Assembly: GCF_947251865.1 (NCBI RefSeq)
Contig: NZ_OX366394.1
Location: 620,001-684,000 of the forward strand
DNA: 64,000 bases
Source of the DNA: Wolbachia endosymbiont (group B) of Protocalliphora azurea
GTDB lineage: Bacteria; Pseudomonadota; Alphaproteobacteria; Rickettsiales; Anaplasmataceae
Direction: 5' to 3'
The notes beneath the pieces are model-generated. The model ran no database searches. It was not told the origin of the DNA and saw nothing but the letters and a program-made list of their open reading frames with translations. The translations under genes were made by a program, and so were the position numbers. This document shows positions 9,213 through 18,047 of this stretch, piece by piece (the stretch's first letter is position 1; each line of letters starts with the position of its first letter).

Positions 9213-9339
9213 GATTGTATATCAAAAAATTAATATTACTATATTAACATAATATAGTAAATAATTAATGACTTTAATTGCACATAAGGCTTTTAAAGCT
9301 CTTTCTCAACTATAGTTGTTAAGCTCTTGCTTTTTAACC

Positions 9340-9843
9340 TTACTTCTTGTACCACTCATTTATGAGTTTATTGATATCAGAATCTATAAAATCCTTTAGT
9401 GGTTGACTGGTTTTTATCTCGGCATTTTTAGGGATACACCTATCTTTACATATTGCGTACTTTATATGAAAGTTAATATCAACGTATTCCTGATTTGGAA
9501 TGATATTAGTTTTAAAGGGAAATAACACCATATCTTCATATATGTTACTAACAAATGTAACTTCCCCAACTTTATCTTCATGTTCCTTGGGAGTAGACCA
9601 ATGAATATCTATATTTGATATGTTACCCTGACAGTCAAAGGAAGTAGGAAGGCCGAAATCTCCAGGGTCTTTGTAATATATATGCCAACCTGGTTTTATT
9701 GTAACCTTTATTGCGCCTTCAATGGTAAGGTTTGCTTTATTTATCTTACCAATGAGCAGATCAAATTTTGCAACTTCTTCTTCAGCGCACAATTGAGTGC
9801 AAGAAAAAAGTAAAAGTAGGATTGAGTATATACGTATTTTCAT
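9340..9843 (-). CDS. DsbD-alpha-like (DsbC/DsbD N-terminal domain) periplasmic protein
   Basis: 167 residues with a cleavable signal peptide (KIRIYSILLLLFSCTQLCA), possibly a lipoprotein type since the cysteine follows the hydrophobic run. The mature part resembles the N-terminal immunoglobulin-like domain of DsbD: a GWHIYYKDPGDFGLPT segment, VGEVTFVSNIYEDMVLFPF, and the YAICKDRCIPKNAEI loop with the CxxxC pair that in DsbD-alpha passes electrons. No membrane domain or thioredoxin domain follows, so this is the stand-alone alpha domain seen in Rickettsiales. Its 3' half is duplicated at 7871-8136. Confidence 0.75.
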   Translation of the reverse strand: MKIRIYSILLLLFSCTQLCAEEEVAKFDLLIGKINKANLTIEGAIKVTIKPGWHIYYKDPGDFGLPTSFDCQGNISNIDIHWSTPKEHEDKVGEVTFVSNIYEDMVLFPFKTNIIPNQEYVDINFHIKYAICKDRCIPKNAEIKTSQPLKDFIDSDINKLINEWYKK

Positions 9844-10096
9844 AAATACTCTATTTATGAAGAAAATAATTTAAGTTCTATCTATTATAATAAAAATATT
9901 ATATAAATCATTTATTAATATAATATTATACTAATAGTAATATACTAGCAATTATAACTTTCATATATTATTTTTTTATTTTTAAGCAGTTATAATATTA
10001 AAGAGACGTAACAAATATAAATAGTAGTGGCTTTGCATAGAAAATCACAAATTTATTTCCTTTATAAATGTAAGACTTTTTAGAACTAGAAAGATA

Positions 10097-10119
10097 CCTT
10101 GGAGCAAGTTGCTCCAAGG
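10097..10119 (-). terminator. groEL terminator hairpin
   Basis: A 10-bp perfect stem (CCTTGGAGCA / TGCTCCAAGG) with a three-base loop 12 bases past the groEL stop codon. In groEL orientation it is followed by a short mixed T-rich stretch. Confidence 0.6.
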
Positions 10120-10130
10120 CTCTTGTTTAC

Positions 10131-11789
10131 TTAGAATCCACCCATTCCGCCCATTGCTCCTGCACCCATAGGTGATGAAGCATTTTCTTCTTTGTTTGGT
10201 AGATCAACTATCATAGATTCAGTAGTAATAAGTGCGCTTGCTACAGACACTGCCGTTTCAAAAGCAATACGAACTACTTTTGCCGGATCAATTACACCAG
10301 CTGTTGATGCATTAGCGTAGTTCATAGCCTCAACGTTGTATATAAGCTCTTTATCATTCTGCTTAATCAAATAGTCAATTATAACAGCAGATTCAAGACC
10401 AGCATTTTTAACCAATCTTTTGATTGGAGCACTGAGAACTTTTTTGACAATGTTGATACCTATTTGCTCTTCATCGCTTGAAGCTTTTAGCTTATCAAGA
10501 GCAGATGCAGCGTAAAGAAGTGCAACTCCTCCACCTGGAACTATCCCTTCTTCAATTGCAGCTCTTGTTGCATGAAGTGCATCTTCTACTCTATCTCTAC
10601 GTTCTTTTACCTCTACTTCAGTTGCTCCACCAACTTTGAGTACAGCAACGCCGCCTGATAATTTTGCTAAACGCTCTCTTAGCTTTTCTTTGTCATAATC
10701 AGAGGTTGAAGTTTCAATCTGAGATTTAATCTGGTTAATTCTAGCATTTACTCTGTTTTGTTTGTCACAGTCGCTGTCTTCACTAACAATTGTGGTATTG
10801 TCTTTAGTGATTTTAACATTTTTAGCAGTACCAAGATCTTCAAGAGTCAAATCTTCCATCTTGATTCCAAGCTCATCTTTTATGACATACTTAGCACCTG
10901 TTAAAGCTGCTATATCTTCGAGCATCTCCTTTCTCCTATCACCAAAACCTGGAGCTTTTACTGCAGCAACTTTTAGACCACGTAATTTGTTGATCACTAA
11001 AGTGCTTAATGCTTCACCTTCAACATCTTCTGCAATGATAAACAAAGGTTTACCAGACTTAAAAATAGCCTCAAGAATAGGAAGTAAAGGTTGAATAATA
11101 TTAAGTTTTTTTTCTGTAATCAGCAAATATGGATCATCAAGCTCCACGCTCATCTTTTCATTATTTGTAACAAAGTATGGAGAGAGATAACCACGGTCAA
11201 ACTGCATACCAGTTGTAAGTTCAACTTCTAATTCTTTTGAACCCTTACTCTCTTCAACAGTGATGACGCCTTCTTTTCCAACCTTTTTAACAGCATCAGC
11301 AATGCTATTACCAATATCTTTATCACCATTTGCAGAAATTATTGCAACTTGTGCAACTTCATCCATTTTCTCTAAAGAAATTGTGCGAGACATTGATGTA
11401 ATTTCCTTTAATATCACATCTTTTGCCTTCTGTATTCCATTTTTGATACAAATACGATCATTTCCAGCTGCAATTGACTTTGAAGCTTCCATTATCATAT
11501 TGCTAGTCAGTATTGAGCATGTTGTGGTACCATCACCAACTTTGTCATTACACTGAGAAGCACTTTGAGCAATGGTGCTTACTATCGCAGAGTGTAATGG
11601 TTTTTCAGGCTTTATACCTTTCATTACCTTATAGCCATCCTTTGTGACCTCTGGTCCACCATATGGCTTGCTAATTCCTATTGTATTTCCCCTAGGCCCT
11701 GCAGTTGCTCCCACCGTTGAGTCAACCATTGCTGCAACTTCACGAAAGGCTTCTTGCAACTGTTCGCCTGATACTACTATGTTAGCCAT
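10131..11789 (-). CDS. groEL: 60 kDa chaperonin GroEL
   Basis: 552 residues from the ATG at 11789, which has AAGGAG 8 bases upstream; a TTG 9 bases further up is ignored. Folds proteins in a double ring with GroES and ATP. Seen: the ATP-binding [12 protein letters not shown] motif, [14 protein letters not shown] near the N-terminus, the apical [16 protein letters not shown] segment, [12 protein letters not shown] and [13 protein letters not shown], and the flexible GAMGGMGGF tail. Compared with E. coli, one residue is missing before AAVKAPGFG and a few residues are added around [12 protein letters not shown], both outside the nucleotide pocket. It follows groES by 89 bases in one operon. Wolbachia typically expresses GroEL very strongly. 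Confidence 0.98.
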   Translation of the reverse strand: MANIVVSGEQLQEAFREVAAMVDSTVGATAGPRGNTIGISKPYGGPEVTKDGYKVMKGIKPEKPLHSAIVSTIAQSASQCNDKVGDGTTTCSILTSNMIMEASKSIAAGNDRICIKNGIQKAKDVILKEITSMSRTISLEKMDEVAQVAIISANGDKDIGNSIADAVKKVGKEGVITVEESKGSKELEVELTTGMQFDRGYLSPYFVTNNEKMSVELDDPYLLITEKKLNIIQPLLPILEAIFKSGKPLFIIAEDVEGEALSTLVINKLRGLKVAAVKAPGFGDRRKEMLEDIAALTGAKYVIKDELGIKMEDLTLEDLGTAKNVKITKDNTTIVSEDSDCDKQNRVNARINQIKSQIETSTSDYDKEKLRERLAKLSGGVAVLKVGGATEVEVKERRDRVEDALHATRAAIEEGIVPGGGVALLYAASALDKLKASSDEEQIGINIVKKVLSAPIKRLVKNAGLESAVIIDYLIKQNDKELIYNVEAMNYANASTAGVIDPAKVVRIAFETAVSVASALITTESMIVDLPNKEENASSPMGAGAMGGMGGF

Positions 11790-11878
11790 TTTTATCACTC
11801 CTTAAATTAATAAAAAATTTAGAATATTAAAATACATAATGCACTATATAGCGCATTAGTTTAGTAAAATAGGGATAC

Positions 11879-12169
11879 CTACTTGATAACAGCAAGTAGG
11901 TCTGACTCCTTCATCACGACATACTTTTCATTGTCATGCTCTACTTCTGTGCCAGCCCACTGCCTGTAGAAAACCTTATCACCAGTTTTTACAGTTAAAG
12001 CTATACGCTCTCCGCTTGAGTTGCGTGAACCACTACCAATTGCTATAACTTCACCTTTAGTAGGCTTCTTTTCAGCACTTGATGGTAGTACAATTCCACC
12101 TTGTTTTTCTTCAGTAATAGGCTTTATTAGCACGTTATCATCTAATACATTCAAATTTACACTTGACAT
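11879..12169 (-). CDS. groES: 10 kDa co-chaperonin GroES
   Basis: 96 residues, start ATG with GAGGAAA upstream. Caps the GroEL ring. The [12 protein letters not shown] start, the mobile loop [24 protein letters not shown] and the [27 protein letters not shown]-terminal part are all typical. First gene of the groES-groEL operon. Confidence 0.98.
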
Positions 12170-12203
12170 TTATGTTTCCTCATTAATAGATTAACCTACA
12201 ATT

Positions 12204-12234
12204 CTATGTAGTCATCTAAAGGTTACATTTCAAG
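12204..12234 (-). promoter_or_regulatory. Heat-shock (RpoH-type) promoter of groES-groEL
   Basis: On the minus strand, CTTGAAA (plus 12228-12234) is separated by 16 bases from CTACATAG (plus 12204-12211). The E. coli sigma-32 consensus is CTTGAAA, 11-16 bases, CCCCATNT. The distance from the second box to the groES ATG is about 35 bases. Fits the classical control of this operon; not tested. Confidence 0.5.
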
Positions 12235-12281
12235 GGTTGGAGTTAGTAAAAGTGTATAATTAAGATTTGAACAGAAGTTTT

Positions 12282-13079
12282 ATGGGTTACATACCGCTAG
12301 CAAACCGTAGTCTAATATCTTTATACGGACCAGATACGAGAGATTTTCTTCAGGGTGTTATAACAAATGATATTAATAAACTAAGTAGCCAGCAGGCAAT
12401 TTACTCTTTATTACTCAACCCTCAGGGAAAATATCTGTACGATTTTTTCCTCATTGAGCATGATAAATATATTTATTTGGAGTGTGAAAATGCCCATCTA
12501 CAGCAAATAATTGAAAAATTAGACTTGCTCAAAACTTACCTTAGAGTGAGGATTAAAGACATTAGTTCACTATATAAGGTTGGAGTTTTGTTTGATGCTA
12601 AGTTGGCGAAGTGTAGTAGTAAGTCACAAGTTATTTTTCAAGATCCAAGGCACAAGCTGCTAGGAATGAGGATCATACATGAAGATGAAATAAAAGAACC
12701 GGTTGGAGATTTTATTCAGTATGAAAAAGTTAGAATTAAAAACCTTGTCCCAGATGGAGCAAAAGATATGGTGCAAAATTCATCATTTCCGCTGCAATAT
12801 TTAATCGATAAGATAAATGGTATAAGCTTTAATAAAGGGTGCTATATAGGTCAGGAAGTTGTAAATCGAATGAGCAGACAAGAAAAATTCAGAAGGAAAC
12901 TTTACCTTGTTGAGGGAAAAAATGCACTTCCAAATATTGGCACTAAAGTAATCAGTGAACATAATGAAGAAGTAGGAGAACTACGCTCTAGTGTCGACAA
13001 TATTGGACTTGCATTGCTTAATACTGGAAAAAGCCACGCAAATTTATATGTCGGTGGAGTTAGCATTAAGACGTTATAA
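12282..13079 (+). CDS. ygfZ: YgfZ/GcvT-like folate-binding protein (Fe-S cluster assembly)
   Basis: About 265 residues from the ATG at 12282 (a TTG at 12267 is in frame). YgfZ/IBA57 proteins use tetrahydrofolate to help mature certain iron-sulfur enzymes. The family signature K-G-C-Y-x-G-Q-E is present as FNKGCYIGQEVVNRM, near residue 190. The N-terminal GcvT-like domain has the SLYGPDTRDFLQGVITNDI segment. Divergent from groES, with about 110 bases between the starts holding the groES promoter. Confidence 0.9.
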   Translation: MGYIPLANRSLISLYGPDTRDFLQGVITNDINKLSSQQAIYSLLLNPQGKYLYDFFLIEHDKYIYLECENAHLQQIIEKLDLLKTYLRVRIKDISSLYKVGVLFDAKLAKCSSKSQVIFQDPRHKLLGMRIIHEDEIKEPVGDFIQYEKVRIKNLVPDGAKDMVQNSSFPLQYLIDKINGISFNKGCYIGQEVVNRMSRQEKFRRKLYLVEGKNALPNIGTKVISEHNEEVGELRSSVDNIGLALLNTGKSHANLYVGGVSIKTL

Positions 13080-13206
13080 AATATCTATTCGAGTAAAAGC
13101 CCCTTTTTCTTGTTTAAGTGTTTGCAATACTAGTTAAATTCTTGACTTTATTATTTAAATATATCATAATTAAAGTATATTATTATTTTTAATAGGAGAG
13201 TTTGAT

Positions 13207-14025
13207 ATGCCATTAACAGCAAAACAGAAAGTATCATTTCAACAATTATATAAAAGCTTTAGAGATAATAGAGATATTGGTGAACTTTTAGGAAAAGTAT
13301 CAAAAGAAGATTTTCTTACTATTTTTAGTGAAACTAATGAAAAAACTCAGGAGTCAATAATTGGAACTTATGAAGCAACTCGTGTAGACTATCTTAAAGC
13401 AGTTTTGAAGCGTGCGAAAGAACTAGTTTTGCTTAAAGAAGTTGTAAGAGCAAAGATTTTATCTTCTAACAATCAAGGTAAGATAGAATCTATTTCACTG
13501 ATTGAATATATTACAGATCCTAGTCGCCAATATCCATCAAAAGTTTTAAATAATGTTCTAGAAGCTTTGAAAGAAGAATTTTTCGATTCTTTAAAAAAAG
13601 GTGAGCTTGAAGAAATTAAAGATGCTATAGAGAGAGAATTGATAAATGAAAAATGTGTACAGCAAAAAGAAAATCTTAAGAAATTGATAACCTCAATTAG
13701 AGACCTTATTGAAAATAGAGTGAAAGCTGAAAGCAGTACGGATAAAATAAATCCAAATGTTGAAAATAAGCTATTTAGCCCAACTAGTAAAGCAATTGTT
13801 GCTGGTGCTATTTGCAGTGTTATAGCTGGATTAGCAGTTGGTGGTGGACTTTTTGCTGCTGGTGCTTCATTACCAATATTGGCTTTAATTGGCATAGCTG
13901 TAGCTGCTGCTGTACTCACTGGACTTGTTGCTGGTGGTATTACATATAAAATATCAAAGCCTAGTGGGAATGTAGATAATGTTGATCTACTATCAGAAGA
14001 AATTTATGCAAGTCTAGACGTGTAA
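13207..14025 (+). CDS. Hypothetical protein with C-terminal membrane hairpin
   Basis: 272 residues, ATG with GGAGAG about 7 bases upstream. Residues 1-190 are charged and helical with many Lys/Glu; residues about 195-250 form two glycine/alanine-rich membrane segments (from AIVAGAICSVIAGLAVGGG to LTGLVAGGITYKI). No signal peptide. Not recognised. This soluble-helical plus C-terminal hairpin plan is shared by several other unknown proteins in the window and is typical of membrane-associated secreted proteins of intracellular bacteria, which is inference. A clear terminator follows. Confidence 0.7.
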   Translation: MPLTAKQKVSFQQLYKSFRDNRDIGELLGKVSKEDFLTIFSETNEKTQESIIGTYEATRVDYLKAVLKRAKELVLLKEVVRAKILSSNNQGKIESISLIEYITDPSRQYPSKVLNNVLEALKEEFFDSLKKGELEEIKDAIERELINEKCVQQKENLKKLITSIRDLIENRVKAESSTDKINPNVENKLFSPTSKAIVAGAICSVIAGLAVGGGLFAAGASLPILALIGIAVAAAVLTGLVAGGITYKISKPSGNVDNVDLLSEEIYASLDV

Positions 14026-14042
14026 CAGTGTAGTTAAGTAAA

Positions 14043-14066
14043 AAAAGGAAGAAGCTTCTTCCTTTT
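14043..14066. terminator. Perfect palindromic terminator
   Basis: AAAAGGAAGAAG / CTTCTTCCTTTT is a perfect palindrome flanked by an A run and a T run, so it can stop transcription in either direction. It lies 18 bases past the stop of the gene ending at 14025. Confidence 0.7.
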
Positions 14067-14167
14067 CTCCAAATTTTTTGAAGTATCTATTAACAGGATT
14101 TTAGATACCTTGTTTTACGATATGTATAACCATAAACTCGCACAAAAGCCCCTTTTTCCTGTTTAAG

Positions 14168-14176
14168 TTATTCACA
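14168..14176 (+). promoter_or_regulatory. DnaA box-like site
   Basis: TTATTCACA, one base from the strict consensus TTATCCACA and still a recognised variant. Pairs with the perfect site at 14298-14306. Confidence 0.35.
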
Positions 14177-14297
14177 GAATTGTTAATAACTAAGTTGATA
14201 ACCTAGTAGAGTACATAACTTTACATTTCTGAGTACTTTGGAGATCTATAATAAATATGATCTCCAAATACTAATATATAATTGAGAATAAAAAAAC

Positions 14298-14306
14298 TGT
14301 GGATAA
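14298..14306 (-). promoter_or_regulatory. Consensus DnaA box
   Basis: TGTGGATAA, the exact reverse complement of TTATCCACA. It lies in a very AT-rich stretch. Published Wolbachia origins lie between hemE and a COG1253 gene, which are not here, so a DnaA-regulated or titration site is likelier than the origin. Confidence 0.4.
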
Positions 14307-14721
14307 CTCTGAAAAGTTATATTTATTTTAATATTTTAAAAAAAAAAGAAACAACCATTAAGGGAGCTAAGCTAATACAATCATATAAAAGATTACATAT
14401 TTGGTTATAGTTTTAATATTTTTCTAACAAAAGCCAATAAGGGGGTAGTCTTGGAAAATTTTTCCTAAAAGATAAAATTTTTAAGTGCTTTTGAAGTGAT
14501 ACTTTAGGTATTTTTAAAGTAATACTTTTAAAGTATCAATTGAACATTTTTGAGCATTAATCTGGAGGTTCAACAGGCACTTTTTTATGCTGTTTGAGAA
14601 GAGCAAAAATTGCATTTTCTCTTGCTGAAAGCTTGTGTTTCTTATATTTTCCATAATACACATTATGTAATTTTTAATACTAACAAAAACATTTCCCAAA
14701 TTTTTACACAGCAACCTATCT

Positions 14722-15511
14722 GGTTCTGTTGCATCTATAAACCATAGAAAAGAAGATCATTAAAGCTGGGATTATAGGAGTTATAGAGCCATTAACATAG
14801 CAAAATTCTCAAAAGTAGAAACATTGTCATTAGCTCCGATAATTTGTTTTTTCTGAATCATGCGAATATTTTCTATACCTGTAATAGTAATCTTTGCGGA
14901 ATGAAAATTTTTAAAACTAAGCATAGGCTTTATTCGCTTCTTGATAAACCTCTCAACAATATTATTTAGATATTTTATTTGAAGAACTGTGATTCTATAA
15001 TCTTCAGAAATTTCTGCATTCAAATCATCAAGAGCAGCAGTATTACTGCCGCTTTTATCAATGACAATTTTCTCAGGAAGATAGTTACTCCTGAAGGCTT
15101 TACGAAAGAATGCAAGTGCTGCAGACTTGTCTCTACTAACACACAAGAGGAAGTCTACAGTATTACCAATAGTGCTCTATATAAATAAACCCATTTACCG
15201 TTTAATTTAATGTAGGTCTCTCCAACTACTACCAACCTGCTTCTTTCTTTTCCTTACTGCCTAATCTATCAGTGGTGATAACCCACTTTGTAACGTAGCA
15301 TGGTCAATTTTTGCTCCCCTTATACTCATAATTTCTTCCAAATCTCGATAGCTCAAAGAGAATCGACATTTCATGTATACAGATAACATCGCTGAAAAGC
15401 TAAATCCTTTGAAGGATGGCAATAATTTTTGATTGATACGAAACATCTTTGCTTTATTTTTAGACAATTATATCATTCTTTTTTCTACTTCCCTACAAAT
15501 GCGACAGAACC
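14722..15511 (-). mobile_element. IS6-family insertion sequence (degenerate)
   Basis: About 790 bases, the usual IS6 size, bounded by inverted repeats GGTTCTGTTGCATCT (14722-14736) and the complement of GGTTCTGTCGCATTT (15497-15511), matching at 13 of 15 positions. GGTTCTGTTGCA is the standard IS6 end. I see no 8-bp target duplication. The right end is 10 bases from the nrdB stop codon. The transposase inside is broken. Confidence 0.8.
14781..15467 (-). pseudogene. IS6-family transposase, frameshifted
   Basis: Three pieces in different frames line up with one IS6 DDE transposase. The N-terminal part at 15261-15467 has LSYRDLEEIMSIRGAKIDHAT. A middle piece reads ETYIKLNGKWVYLYRA with the first catalytic Asp replaced by Gly just before it (VVGETYIK, usually VDETYIK). 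The C-terminal part at 14781-15146 has EKIVIDKSGSNTAAL with the second Asp and IKYLNNIVERFIKKRIKPM, where the family normally has VEQDHR before FIKKR, so the catalytic-region residues are deleted. Dead. Confidence 0.85.
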
Positions 15512-15521
15512 GAAGTTACTG

Positions 15522-16511
15522 CTATTCACTTTTTGTATCGTTTTTAGCAAAAGCTTCCTCCCAAGTGCCTTGAGTTGCTGCACGGCTATACTCTGTTACT
15601 CTATTTTCAAAGAAATTTGTATGTTCCACGCCATTTAGTATTTCATCAAGCCACGGAATAGGGTTATCTTTAACATTATATATAGATTTAAGACCTAATT
15701 GCGTTAACCTTCTGTTTGCTATGTAACGTATATAATTGCGCACTTCCTCTGCAGATAGCCCTTCAACATCTCCTAAATCAAAAGCAAGACTTATAAATTC
15801 ATCTTCAAGTTCAACAATAGTGTGACATGCAGAATATAATTCTTCTTTGAACTCGTCATTCCAAATTTCATTATTCTCTTTAATAAACGTATTGAACAAA
15901 TTGATAATTGAATTGGTGTGCAAGGTTTCGTCACGTGCTGACCAAGCAATTATTTGCCCCATACCTTTCATTTTTCCAAACCGTTGAAAATTGAGCAAAA
16001 TTGCAAATGATGCAAATAACTGCAATCCTTCAGTGAAGGCACCAAATACTGCTAAAGTTTTAGCAACATGTTTTTTATCTTGCTTTTTACTTTCCTCAAA
16101 TTCTAACATATATTCATACTTCTTTCTCATAGCATCATATTTTAAGAATGCTTGATATTCACTTTCTGGCATGCCAATCGTATCTAGAAGGTATGAATAG
16201 GCTGCAATGTGTATAGTCTCCATATTGGAAAAGCTTGCAAGCATCATACATATTTCTGTTGGCTTAAATATATTTGAATAATGCCTCATATAGCAGTTAT
16301 TTACTTCAATATCTGCTTGAGTAAAAAACCTAAAAATCTGGGTCAATAAATTTTTCTCTACATTCGAAAGTTTAGTTTTCCAATCTTTCACATCATCAGC
16401 AAGCGGAACTTCTTCAGGTATCCAGTGTATCCTTTGTTGCTGCAACCATGCATCATATGCCCAAGGATAATTAAAAGGCTTGTATATTGGATCTGCTTCT
16501 AGCAATGACAT
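15522..16511 (-). CDS. nrdB: Ribonucleoside-diphosphate reductase beta subunit
   Basis: 329 residues, start ATG. Small subunit of class I ribonucleotide reductase, which holds the di-iron/tyrosyl radical cofactor. Iron-ligand segments are visible: FFTQADIEVNNCYMRHY, FSNMETIHIAAYSYLL (E, E and H) and SARDETLHTNSI (E and H). The C-terminal tail that docks on NrdA is present (ending NDTKSE), so the neighbouring IS6 element did not cut the gene. nrdA is not in the window. Confidence 0.96.
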   Translation of the reverse strand: MSLLEADPIYKPFNYPWAYDAWLQQQRIHWIPEEVPLADDVKDWKTKLSNVEKNLLTQIFRFFTQADIEVNNCYMRHYSNIFKPTEICMMLASFSNMETIHIAAYSYLLDTIGMPESEYQAFLKYDAMRKKYEYMLEFEESKKQDKKHVAKTLAVFGAFTEGLQLFASFAILLNFQRFGKMKGMGQIIAWSARDETLHTNSIINLFNTFIKENNEIWNDEFKEELYSACHTIVELEDEFISLAFDLGDVEGLSAEEVRNYIRYIANRRLTQLGLKSIYNVKDNPIPWLDEILNGVEHTNFFENRVTEYSRAATQGTWEEAFAKNDTKSE

Positions 16512-16640
16512 AAGGTACCTAATTATTTTGAAGTAAATATTATATTAAATGATATTGAGAATCAGTCAATTTAACTTTTTTGAAATTTGACGACAGATAG
16601 TTTATCAGTGTATTATGATTTCAAATAATTAATTGACGAA

Positions 16641-16979
16641 ATGCGAGTATTAATATCTTTTATTTTATTATTTACAGTGAGCTGCACTCACACTATTCAC
16701 AATCACGGAGTTCCTGGCATTAATATTGAACTGTGGAGCAAAATACAAGTAGGTGATGATAGAGAAAAAGTGGTTCATACTTTAGGATCGCCAACACTAG
16801 TATCAAAGTTCGACGAAAATGTTTGGTACTATGTCTCATATAAAATTAAACAAGCTAACTTCTTGGGAAAAAGGAAGTACAGTAGTAAGTCTCTGCAAAT
16901 TTCGTTTAATCAGAATGACGAAGTTACAGATATAAGAGAAATCAACGTTGCAGAAAGGTCTTTAGCTGTTGTTGATTGA
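16641..16979 (+). CDS. bamE: BamE/SmpA-type outer-membrane assembly lipoprotein
   Basis: 112 residues. A lipoprotein signal peptide (LISFILLFTVSC) is followed by a SmpA/OmlA domain: WSKIQVGDDREKVVHTLGSPT matches the family's helix with its G-x-x-x-x-x-V-x-x-x-L-G-x-P pattern, then WYYVSYK and a final beta strand. It would be the small lipoprotein of the BAM complex that inserts outer-membrane proteins. Divergent from nrdB. Confidence 0.85.
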   Translation: MRVLISFILLFTVSCTHTIHNHGVPGINIELWSKIQVGDDREKVVHTLGSPTLVSKFDENVWYYVSYKIKQANFLGKRKYSSKSLQISFNQNDEVTDIREINVAERSLAVVD

Positions 16980-16991
16980 AAATTTGCTGAT

Positions 16992-17405
16992 CTATTTTTC
17001 ATCACAAGTATCAGCACTTTGAGCTATTTCATTGTTAGAGTGGGGATAATCATCCGGATGATGCCCCTCATCACCGTAGTCCATACCCATTCCTTCTGAT
17101 GGCATATCTTCTCCACCTCCACCTGAAAAATATTCAGCAAGACTTTCAAGAAATTTTATGCCAAACATATTACCTGATTTCCCAAATAACGTTACTAGAC
17201 TGCTACCACTGACCAAACCTTCAAACACATTATTATAAGCAGCAATTGCTCCTTCATGAAAGTTGAACATCCACTTCATTCCATCCACAATTGTTGCAAC
17301 AGAGTCACTATGACCAAGACCGAAACCACTTTTCTCACTAGCGGCTTCCTGGTGTTGCTGCTGTGCCTGCCATTCTGCAATATTTGGACCTTGTGCTTCA
17401 CTCAT
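16992..17405 (-). CDS. Conserved small hypothetical protein
   Basis: 137 residues starting MSEAQGPNIAEW. There is one amphipathic or weakly hydrophobic region near residues 45-92 (MKWMFNFHEGAIAAYNNVFE...), then GGGGED and a His/Asp-rich C-terminus. No signal peptide. Not recognised. It ends 13 bases from bamE in convergent orientation. Confidence 0.6.
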   Translation of the reverse strand: MSEAQGPNIAEWQAQQQHQEAASEKSGFGLGHSDSVATIVDGMKWMFNFHEGAIAAYNNVFEGLVSGSSLVTLFGKSGNMFGIKFLESLAEYFSGGGGEDMPSEGMGMDYGDEGHHPDDYPHSNNEIAQSADTCDEK

Positions 17406-17717
17406 AAACTTTTATTCTAAGCCTTAAGCTATTATTTTACCAAAAACACTGTAAAATATCAATTGTTTAAGAGAGGTTATCATAAAAATATCTAACACTA
17501 AGCTATTTTTATGATTCTGAATACCAAAACATCGATGATGTGCTGTGGTAACAAAGTGATGACTTGAGGTTTAAGATAGCTTCTATTTCTTCTTAGAAGA
17601 CTGCTCCTCTCTCTTTCCTTTTTATTTTATTATCTTAATGTTAACTTACTCAAAAATTATTAACAAGTACTAATAATTTAATTGTTAATAACATTATATT
17701 AATAATAAGGAAGAGAA
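17406..17717. other. Gene-free stretch
   Basis: About 310 AT-rich bases between the small gene at 16992-17405 and the polyproline gene; it must hold promoters for both directions, but no clear box stands out. The last bases (17707-17711) are the AAGGA ribosome-binding site of the gene starting at 17718. Confidence 0.4.
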
Positions 17718-18047
17718 ATTCCTACTACTGATTCATCTAATAATAAAATACCTGCATCAGTTCCACCACCACCTCCTTTACCACTCGAAGGTTTAAAGAA
17801 TTGGACACCTCCACAGGATAATAAAAAACCTTCTAATTTGGCTACATCAGGAATTAGCAGTCGCACTGAACCAAAAAAAGGTCAATCTAAGAGTCCTGTT
17901 CAACAATCATCTCTTAATTTTGCAGAAAATCCACTATTTAAGAAAATACAAGAAAAAAATAATGTGGATAGCAAAAATGCAGATGAAGGAAGCAAGAATA
18001 GTACTCATGTTAAGAATCCAGAAACCAGAAATAGCGCTCAGTCATAA
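17718..18047 (+). pseudogene. N-terminal part of frameshifted WASP-like protein
   Basis: This frame opens right after a TAA at 17706-17708 and has no ATG. AAGGA (17707-17711) sits 6 bases before an ATT at 17718, which could serve as a rare start codon or be a mutated ATG; a TTG at 17838 is the next choice. The peptide has a polyproline run (VPPPPPLPLEGL), then polar disordered sequence, and stops at 18047. The protein plainly continues in the next frame (see 17920-19470), so a one-base shift near 18030-18047 separates this piece from the body. Confidence 0.6.

Larger units (their letters stand above)
14067..14721. other. Gene-free AT-rich stretch
   Basis: No convincing complete gene. It holds two DnaA-box-like 9-mers (listed separately), a copy of the phrase AAAGCCCCTTTTTCC-TGTTTAAGT that also occurs at about 13098-13123, and A-runs near 14340. 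On the minus strand around 14557-14665 a short open stretch reads KLSARENAIFALLKQHKKV and then stops; it looks like the tail of a lost gene, but no start or body is left. Confidence 0.5.

Noticed and set aside
10131-11789. GroEL missing one residue before AAVKAPGFG
   Set aside because: A single-residue difference in the apical domain loop; the frame is intact and the protein looks functional.
14067-14721. Replication origin
   Set aside because: Only two DnaA boxes, no hemE or COG1253 gene beside it and no CtrA/IHF cluster that I could see.
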